From assembly GCF_001039575.1 (NCBI RefSeq), contig NZ_JIBT01000045.1:1-64000 (forward strand): a DNA stretch of 64,000 bases, read 5' to 3'. This DNA is from Halomonas sp. PR-M31 (lineage in GTDB: Bacteria; Pseudomonadota; Gammaproteobacteria; Pseudomonadales; Halomonadaceae). Shown piece by piece: positions 57,535-64,000 of the stretch. Numbering within the stretch: position 1 is the first letter of the stretch; every line of letters begins with the position of its first letter. The notes under the pieces were generated by a model, which saw nothing but the letters and a program-made list of their open reading frames with translations, did not search any database and was not told the DNA's origin. A program made the translations under genes and the position numbers.

Positions 57535-60500
57535 ATGAGGTTGTCCTTGAGCAGCACGCTCTCATCGTCTTCCACTGCTACCCAACACGCCGAACTGATT
57601 GCCTTAAAAGCGCAACTCGACGACTGCCTGTTACAGGATGCCTTGAAATTCAAAGGCCGCTTGGACGGGCTCGAGCGCCGTACTCGGCAAGGCAAGCCCG
57701 TGGATCGAGGGCTCGCGGAGATCAGTAAACGACTGCAGGCCTCCCAGGAAAAACTCTCCCTGCGGCGCAGCCAGACCGTCAGCTTGAACTATCCGCCGGC
57801 GCTGCCTGTCGTCGAGCATCGAGATGAATTGCTTAAGGCACTCGAGTCTCATCAGGTCGTCGTGGTGGCCGGGGAAACCGGTTCCGGCAAGACCACCCAG
57901 CTACCTAAGATGTGTCTGGAGCTTGGCCTGGGTCGGCGTGGTTTGATCGGGCATACCCAGCCACGGCGTCTGGCGGCACGCTCCGTGTCCACCCGGTTGG
58001 CGGAAGAGCTGGAAGTTTCCCTTGGGGAGCAGGTGGGTTATCAGATCCGCTTCACGGATCAGACCAACGAGCGCACTCTGATCAAGCTGATGACCGATGG
58101 CATCCTGCTGGCGGAAACTCAGCAGGACCCGGATCTCAGCCGCTATGAGGCGATCATCATCGATGAGGCCCATGAGCGCAGTCTCAATATCGATTTTCTG
58201 CTGGGCTATCTCAAGCGTCTGATGACCAGACGCCCGGATCTCAAGATCATCATCACCTCGGCCACCATCGATGTGGAGCGCTTCGCTGCGCATTTTGCCA
58301 CTCCTCAGCCTGGGGGCGATCCAGCACCAGCACCGGTCGTTCAGGTATCCGGCCGCACCTATCCGGTAGACGTCCACTATCGGCCCCTGGTGCGTGACGC
58401 GGACGATGAAGAGGACCGCACTCTGCAGGAGGGAATTCTGCATGCCATGGAGGAGATCGAGGCCGTCGAGCGAGAAAAGCGCTGGCTTAATGGCCCGCGG
58501 GATGTGCTGGTCTTCCTGCCCGGTGAGCGGGAGATTCGGGAGACCGCAGACACGCTGCGTCGCGCGGATCTCAGGCATACGGAAGTGTTGCCGCTTTACG
58601 CGCGATTGTCGAACGCGGAGCAGAACCGGGTGTTTCAATCCCATACCGGGCGACGCATCGTGCTGTCGACCAACGTGGCGGAAACCTCCCTCACGGTGCC
58701 AGGAATTCGCTATGTGATCGATCCCGGACTGGTGCGCATCAGCCGCTACAGCTACCGGGCCAAGGTGCAGCGCTTGCCTATCGAGCCGGTGAGCCAGGCC
58801 AGTGCGGATCAGCGCAAGGGCCGCTGCGGGCGTATTGCCGAAGGACTGTGCATTCGTCTATATAGCGAGGAAGATTTCCTCGCCCGGCCCGAATTCACCG
58901 AACCGGAGATTCAGCGCACCAATCTGGCCTCGGTCATTTTGTCGATGCTTTCCCTGAAGCTGGGAGACATTGCCGCGTTCCCCTTTGTCGATGCGCCGGA
59001 TTCCCGCTTTATCAAGGACGGTTTTCGCCTGCTGTTCGAGCTGGGGGCGGTAGATGAGGGCAACCGTTTGACGAAGACCGGGCGTCAATTGGCACGTCTA
59101 CCCATCGATCCGCGTCTGGCACGGATGGTATTGGCCGGTGCCGCAGGGGAGTGTCTGCGGGAGGTGCTGGTGGTGGTCAGCGCGCTATCGGTACAGGACC
59201 CTCGGGAGCGCCCGGCGGAGAAGCGTCAGGCCGCGGATCAGGCCCATAAGCGCTGGGAAGATCCGGACTCGGATTTCGTCGCCTGGCTCAATCTATGGGC
59301 AGGGTTCGAGCGCGCACGTGAGGATCTTTCTGGCAACCAGCTGCGGCGCTGGTGTCGTGAGCACTACATCAATTACATGCGGGTGCGGGAATGGCACGAT
59401 ACCTATCGCCAGCTGCGCCAGCTGCTGCGGGACATGGACATTCATCTACCTGCGGCGCCTCGGCCCGTGGCTGTCGATCCCGACAAGGCGGATGAAGCGG
59501 ATCGCACCGCGCTCAAGCAGCAGCATATCCGACTGCATCAAGCGTTACTGACCGGACTCTTGTCGAACATCGGCCAGTTCATCGAAAACCGGGAATATCT
59601 GGGGGCGCGCAATCGCCGCTTCATGATTCATCCGGGATCGGGACTGGCCAAGAAGACGCCGAAATGGATCATGGCCGGGGAGCTCGTCGAAACCTCGCGT
59701 CTCTTTGCACGCCAAGCGGCGCGCATCCAACCGGAGTGGATCGAGCCGCTGGCAGATCAGTTGACCAAGCGCAGCTACAGCGAACCCCACTGGGAAATGA
59801 AACGCGCCCAGGTGGTGGCCTTCGAGCAGGTGACCCTGTTCGGGCTGCCGATCGTTTCCCGGCGCAAGGTGCACTACGGCCCGATTGCGCCGCAAGAGGC
59901 GCGGGAGATCTTCATTCGTCGCGCGCTGGTCGAAGGCGAGTATAGGACCAAGGCCGAGTTCTTTTCTTTCAACCGGGCACTGATCGATGAGGTGGAAAAC
60001 CTTGAAGATCGGGCGCGAAAGCGCGATATTCTGGTTGATGAAGAAACACTGTTCGATTTCTACGACCAACTTCTGCCCGAGGGTATTGTCAACGGCAAGG
60101 GATTCGAGCACTGGCGGCGTAAGGCCGAGGCCGACGATCCGAGTCTGTTGAAGCTCGACAAGGCGACGCTGCTTGCACGCAGTGTCGACGACATCAGCGC
60201 CGTTCAGTACCCGGATACGCTGGTATTGAACGGTGTGAGCTATCCGTTGAGCTACCATTTTGCGCCGGATGCCGAGGATGATGGGGTGACCATGACCGTA
60301 CCGGCTACGATGCTATCGCAACTGCCGCGCCATCGGCTCGATTGGCTGGTGCCGGGGCTGCTGCGGGAAAAATGCATTGCGCTGCTCAAGTCGTTGCCAA
60401 AATCGGTGCGCCGTCAGGTCGTGCCCATTCCCGATTGGGTCGATGCGGCACTGGCGACTGTGGCTCCGGCTAACGTGCCGTTGACCGAGGCGTTGGGCGA

Positions 60501-61631
60501 GTTCCTGCGGGTCAAGACCGGGCTGAGGCTGGCACCGGAGGATTGGCGCAGGGAGCAGCTGCCCCCTCATCTGAGCATGAATCTCAAGGTGGTGGATCAC
60601 GAAGGTAACGTCCTTGGACAGGGCCGCGATCTATCGGCTCTCGAACGTCGCTTCTCCGAGGCAGCCAAAGCCGGCGCTCAAGCATTGAGTGAAACCGCCG
60701 ATGCGACTGAAGAGGTCGATGGATTGCCGGCAACGCCCCTGGCGGAGTCCTACTCAACGGTTCAGGCGGGCATCCAGGTGGCGGCGTACCCCGCGCTGGT
60801 GGAAACCAAGTCGCGAGCTGGCCTTGACAAAAGCAGTGACAAGAGCAGTAACAAAAGCTCTGACAAGAACGGCGACAAAGCCCTGGTCATCGCGCTGTTC
60901 GACCATCCAAATCGCGCCCGGCAAGCGCATAGACAGGGCATTAAACGCTTGGCCATGCAGCGCCTGCCGGACCAGGTCAAGGCGCTTACCCGGCTCAGAG
61001 GATTGGATCGGTGCGCGTTATTGTTTGCCAAGGTAGGTAGCAAGGCGCAGTTGATCGAGGACCTGGTGGAGGCGGTGTTTCTGCACGAGATCGCCTTCGA
61101 TCCGCTGCCGCGCTCCCAGGAAGCCTTGGACGCTCGCATAGAGGAGTGCCGCAATAAGCTAGTGCCTACGGGGAGTCGCTGATCGCTACGCTGCAAAAAG
61201 CATTGGAAGGGCATCTGGCAGTGACCCAGGCGCTGAAAGGCAATCTCAGCATGGCGCTGGCATTGGTGTATGGGGATATCAAAGCGCAGATGCAGCGGTT
61301 GGTGTATCCCGGCTTCATCAGTGACGCCGGCGATTGGCTCAATGAGTATCCGCGTTATATGCAGGCGGCTCAGATTCGTCTCGAGAAAGCGCCCCGAGAG
61401 CGTATGCGCGATCAAATGATGATGCAGCAGGTGCAGGATTTCGAGTCACGTCTGGCCAATCGTCGCAAGGCGCAGCAGCAAGATGGTGATCAGATGTTTG
61501 CGCTCGATGAGTTTGGCTGGTGGCTCGAAGAGCTTCGGGTATCGCTATTCGCCCAGCAGTTGGGTACTCGTGAACCGGTTTCGGCCAAGCGTCTCGAACG
61601 TCGCTGGGCCGAGATTGCCGGTCGGGGATGA
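57535..61631 (+). CDS. hrpA: ATP-dependent RNA helicase HrpA, one-base frameshift near the 3' end
   Basis: About 1365 residues when joined (E. coli HrpA about 1300). DEAH-box motifs: GETGSGKTTQLPK, TQPRRLAARSV, IIDEAHERSLN, ITSATIDVERF, LPGEREIRETA, STNVAETSLTVPG and QRKGRCGRIAEG; HA2, OB-fold and DUF3418 regions follow. The frame breaks at 61162-61165: CTAGTGCCTACGG should be CTAGTGGCCTACGG, giving NKLVAYGESLIATLQKALEG. The start may be ATG 57535 or a TTG at 57547 behind GAGG. It acts in rescue of stalled ribosomes in E. coli. A Ser/Lys/Asp repeat (DKSSDKSSNK) lies at 60830-60880. Confidence 0.93.
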
Positions 61632-61691
61632 TAAAGAAATCTTGAGGATAGACGCGACGGCTACAGGCTAGACGCCGCCAGGAGAGAGCCA

Positions 61692-62819
61692 ATGACACAA
61701 GCGGTGATTACCGGTACGGGCCTTTACACCCCGGAGCATGCCATCGATAACGATGCGCTGGTTGCCTCCTTCAATGCCTGGGTCGATAAAGAGAATGCGC
61801 GCCACGCGGATGCCATCGAGCGGGGCGAGCGAGAGCCGCTTGTTCATTCCAGTACGGAGTTCATCGTCAAGGCCTCAGGGATTCACAGCCGTTACGTGCT
61901 GGACGCCAAAGGCATCCTCGATCCTGAGCGCATGCGACCTCGTTTGTCTCAGCGGCGCAACGACGACTACTCGATTCAGTGTGAAATGGGGCTTTTGGCG
62001 GCTCGGGAGGCCCTTGACCGGGCCCAGGTAGAAGCCGGTGACATCGATCTGGTGATCGTTGCCTGCTCCAATTTGGAGCGCTCCTATCCCGCGGTAGCAG
62101 TAGAGCTGCAAGCAGCCCTGGGCGCCGGGGGCTATGCCTTCGACATGAACGTTGCCTGCAGTTCCGCCACCTTCGCCATCGAAACTGCCGCCAATGCCAT
62201 CGGCAATGGCAGCGTACGGCGAGCGCTGGTGGTCAACCCGGAAATCTGCTCCGCGCATCTTAATTTTCGCGACCGGGATAGCCATTTCATCTTCGGCGAT
62301 GCCTGTACCGCCATCGTCATCGAAGCCGACGACGTGGCAATCGCGACGTCGCGTTTCGAAATTCTTGGAACCCGTTTGGTCACCCGGTATTCGAATGCCA
62401 TTCGCAACAATGCCGGCTTTCTCAATCGAGTGACGGACAGCGATCCTCTTGCTGAAGACAAGCTGTTCGTGCAGGAAGGGCGTCGGGTGTTCAAGGAGGT
62501 GTGCCCCATGGTGGCAAAACTCATCACAGAGCAGCTGGCCTCTTTGCAGATAAGCGGTGATCAGCTGGCGCGGCTATGGCTACACCAGGCCAATCGTCAT
62601 ATGAACGACTTGATTGCACGGCGAGTATTGGGCACAGATCCAACGCCGGGGCAAGCGCCTATCATTCTCGATCGCTATGCCAACACCAGCTCGGCAGGAT
62701 CGATCATTGCGCTGCATTTACATCACGATGATCTGGCGGATGGCGCCTTGGGTATCGTGTGCTCCTTCGGTGCCGGCTACAGTGCCGGCAGTGTCCTCCT
62801 ACGTAAGGCAAAGAAATGA
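61692..62819 (+). CDS. beta-ketoacyl-ACP synthase III family enzyme, long variant
   Basis: A 375-residue thiolase-fold enzyme. Active-site Cys156 is in MNVACSSATFA, His298 in WLHQANRHM and Asn331 in YANTSSAGS, the KAS III Cys-His-Asn set. It is about 55 residues longer than E. coli FabH, mainly from an insert near residues 30-60 and 70-95. Long FabH-like proteins of this size occur as second copies in gammaproteobacteria and may prime from acyl-CoA of beta-oxidation. Whether it is the housekeeping FabH cannot be told from this window. mlaA overlaps its stop by four bases (ATGA). Confidence 0.87.
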   Translation: MTQAVITGTGLYTPEHAIDNDALVASFNAWVDKENARHADAIERGEREPLVHSSTEFIVKASGIHSRYVLDAKGILDPERMRPRLSQRRNDDYSIQCEMGLLAAREALDRAQVEAGDIDLVIVACSNLERSYPAVAVELQAALGAGGYAFDMNVACSSATFAIETAANAIGNGSVRRALVVNPEICSAHLNFRDRDSHFIFGDACTAIVIEADDVAIATSRFEILGTRLVTRYSNAIRNNAGFLNRVTDSDPLAEDKLFVQEGRRVFKEVCPMVAKLITEQLASLQISGDQLARLWLHQANRHMNDLIARRVLGTDPTPGQAPIILDRYANTSSAGSIIALHLHHDDLADGALGIVCSFGAGYSAGSVLLRKAKK

Positions 62820-63571
62820 AAAACCATAGTAAATTATTGACGGGTCTAGTGATGGGGGCATTGCTTACCGGTTGCGCCAGCCAAGGCGCGCAACAGGAAA
62901 AACCCGTCGACCCTTGGGAAGGGTTCAACAGAAAGGTGTTCGTCTTCAACGACACCATCGACCGCTATGCGTTGAAGCCCGTTGCTCAGGGCTACGACAA
63001 GATCACTCCCCAACCTATTCAAACCGGCGTCGGCAACTTCTTCTCCAACCTGGGGGAGCTTCGTACCGTGCTCAACAGTGTGCTGCAGTGGAAATGGGGC
63101 AATGCCGGTGTCGCCTCGGGGCGTTTTCTGGTTAACACGACCCTGGGTCTGGGCGGGGTGCTGGACCCGGCCAGTCGCATGGAGTGGATGGCACGCACGG
63201 AGGATTTCGGCCAGACCCTTGGGACATGGGGCGTAGCGGAAGGCCCCTATGTGGTGCTGCCCATACTCGGTTCGAGCACCGTCCGAGATACGACAGCCCT
63301 GCCGGTAGACTGGTACAGCTACCCGGTTACTTATATCGACAACGATCCGACCCGCTATGGACTGCGCTTTCTCCAGGCGGTGGACCTGCGCGCCAGCCTG
63401 CTGGAGCAGGAGAAGCTGATTCGCGGTGACCGCTATATATTCCTGCGGGACGCCTATCTGCAGCGGCGTCGCTTCGAGGTGAACGATGGCAAGTCGGGAG
63501 CCGACCCGTTTGCAAGCGACGACTTTGACTTCGATGACAGCGACTTCGACGACAGCGATTTCGCCGACTAG
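62816..63571 (+). CDS. mlaA: MlaA (VacJ) outer-membrane lipoprotein of phospholipid transport
   Basis: A 251-residue lipoprotein: signal peptide with lipobox LLTGC (Cys20), then the VacJ core DPWEGFNRKVFVFNDTIDRY, NLGELRTVLNSVLQ, RFLVNTTLGLGGVLDPAS and WGVAEGPYVVLPILG. The acidic C-terminal tail repeats DDSDF (FDFDDSDFDDSDFAD). MlaA removes mislocalised phospholipids from the outer leaflet and passes them to MlaC; no other mla genes are in the window. It starts inside the KAS III stop codon. Confidence 0.95.
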   Translation: MKNHSKLLTGLVMGALLTGCASQGAQQEKPVDPWEGFNRKVFVFNDTIDRYALKPVAQGYDKITPQPIQTGVGNFFSNLGELRTVLNSVLQWKWGNAGVASGRFLVNTTLGLGGVLDPASRMEWMARTEDFGQTLGTWGVAEGPYVVLPILGSSTVRDTTALPVDWYSYPVTYIDNDPTRYGLRFLQAVDLRASLLEQEKLIRGDRYIFLRDAYLQRRRFEVNDGKSGADPFASDDFDFDDSDFDDSDFAD

Positions 63572-63584
63572 GATAGAGGCCATC

Positions 63585-64000
63585 ATGGCTCGCTCGAGCG
63601 TTTCCATCGCCATTCTGGATCTGCCTGGCATCGAACGTGATGCCCTGGCACGTATGATCGACGCCCAGGGTTTCGATGTCATCGTGCCGGAGAGTGACCA
63701 GGAACTGCCTGCCGAAACGGCGCTGGTCGTCGCTCACGTGCGAGCGGTAGAGAGCGGGCAATGGCCGACACTGATCGAATGGTGGTCTGTCATTGCGATC
63801 GCGGATGCTCAGGCGGGTACCGAGCTTGATGAGGCGTTTGCTGCAGGAGTGCGGGAGTATCTGCTTGATCCGCTACATCATGCTGTGTTGCTGGAGCGTC
63901 TGATCGTCAACGCATTGGCTCGTCATGCAGCGGACACCAGGCAAGTGCAGGATCACGCGGAGCTGGTCGAGCAAAACGAGGTTCTTCAGACGCATCTGGC
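63585..64000 (+). CDS. response-regulator-like protein, 3' end outside the window
   Basis: From ATG 63585 (GAGG 6 bases ahead, 13 bases after mlaA) an open frame of 138 residues runs off the right edge. It reads MARSSVSIAILDLPGIERDA, then AVIAIADAQAG-like beta-strand/helix alternation and GVREYLLDPLHHAVLLERL, the ending of a degenerate CheY receiver, followed by a coiled coil (VEQNEVLQTHLA). Gammaproteobacterial mlaA genes often precede a receiver-PP2C phosphatase gene (RsbU-like), so that is the likely identity. The catalytic domain is not visible here. Confidence 0.72.
   Translation, partial: MARSSVSIAILDLPGIERDALARMIDAQGFDVIVPESDQELPAETALVVAHVRAVESGQWPTLIEWWSVIAIADAQAGTELDEAFAAGVREYLLDPLHHAVLLERLIVNALARHAADTRQVQDHAELVEQNEVLQTHL

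Overview
The window reads as chromosomal DNA of a moderately halophilic gammaproteobacterium, most likely Halomonadaceae (Halomonas-like). The evidence is a high-GC coding style and gammaproteobacterial gene blocks (dnaX-ybaB-recR, rnd-ycgL-ycgN, yadGH-queF, yqjDEK, egtBD, mlaA next to a response-regulator gene). Three consecutive BCCT betaine/choline-type carriers and a large mechanosensitive channel also fit life at changing salinity. Taxonomy is inference from gene content only.

Layout. 1-4280: a gene start leaving the window, tRNA-Glu, then a thiamine-regulated cassette. One TPP riboswitch precedes an SDR dehydrogenase and an NtaA/DszA-type flavin monooxygenase; a second, on the opposite strand, precedes a convergent sodium:solute symporter. 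4.4-8.2 kb: yadGH-like ABC exporter, queF, nitroreductase, thioesterase. 8.2-14.6 kb: tRNA-Ser followed by an accessory islet: a HigBA-type toxin-antitoxin pair whose toxin carries an in-frame amber codon, flanked by imperfect direct repeats; a truncated HicB-like gene; a secreted alpha/beta hydrolase; a penicillin-acylase-family enzyme; and gene remnants. 14.8-28.1 kb: CtpF-like P-type ATPase, STAS protein, flavoprotein, ergothioneine genes egtB-egtD, yqjDEK, phospholipase A, MscK/MscM-like channel, tlyA. 28.3-33.4 kb: CPA2 antiporter and a tctCBA tripartite carboxylate transporter. 33.5-36.8 kb: a minus-strand operon of an ATP-grasp ligase with a protein (split into two frames here) carrying a papain-like Cys/His/Asn pattern; I cannot assign it to a described system. 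36.9-39.9 kb: 4.5S RNA (ffs), a cNMP/CBS/DUF294 protein and a DnaQ-like exonuclease. 39.9-45.2 kb: the three BCCT carriers. 45.5-50.5 kb: dnaX-ybaB-recR and rnd-ycgL-ycgN. 50.5-64 kb: oligopeptidase B, a VWA protein with a YafJ-like amidotransferase, fadD, hrpA, a KAS III enzyme, mlaA and the start of a response-regulator-like gene.

Functional themes: osmotic balance (BCCT carriers, mechanosensitive channel, CPA2 antiporter, P-type ATPase), thiol/redox protection (egtBD), envelope lipid care (mlaA, pldA), and thiamine-responsive uptake plus oxidation of an unknown compound.

Caution: at least six conserved genes (acylase, split peptidase-like gene, ATP-grasp, DUF294, fadD, hrpA) are each broken by a single-base length change in a short homopolymer. 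The simplest explanation is residual indel error in the assembly. These genes are described as single genes with a frameshift rather than as real pseudogenes.
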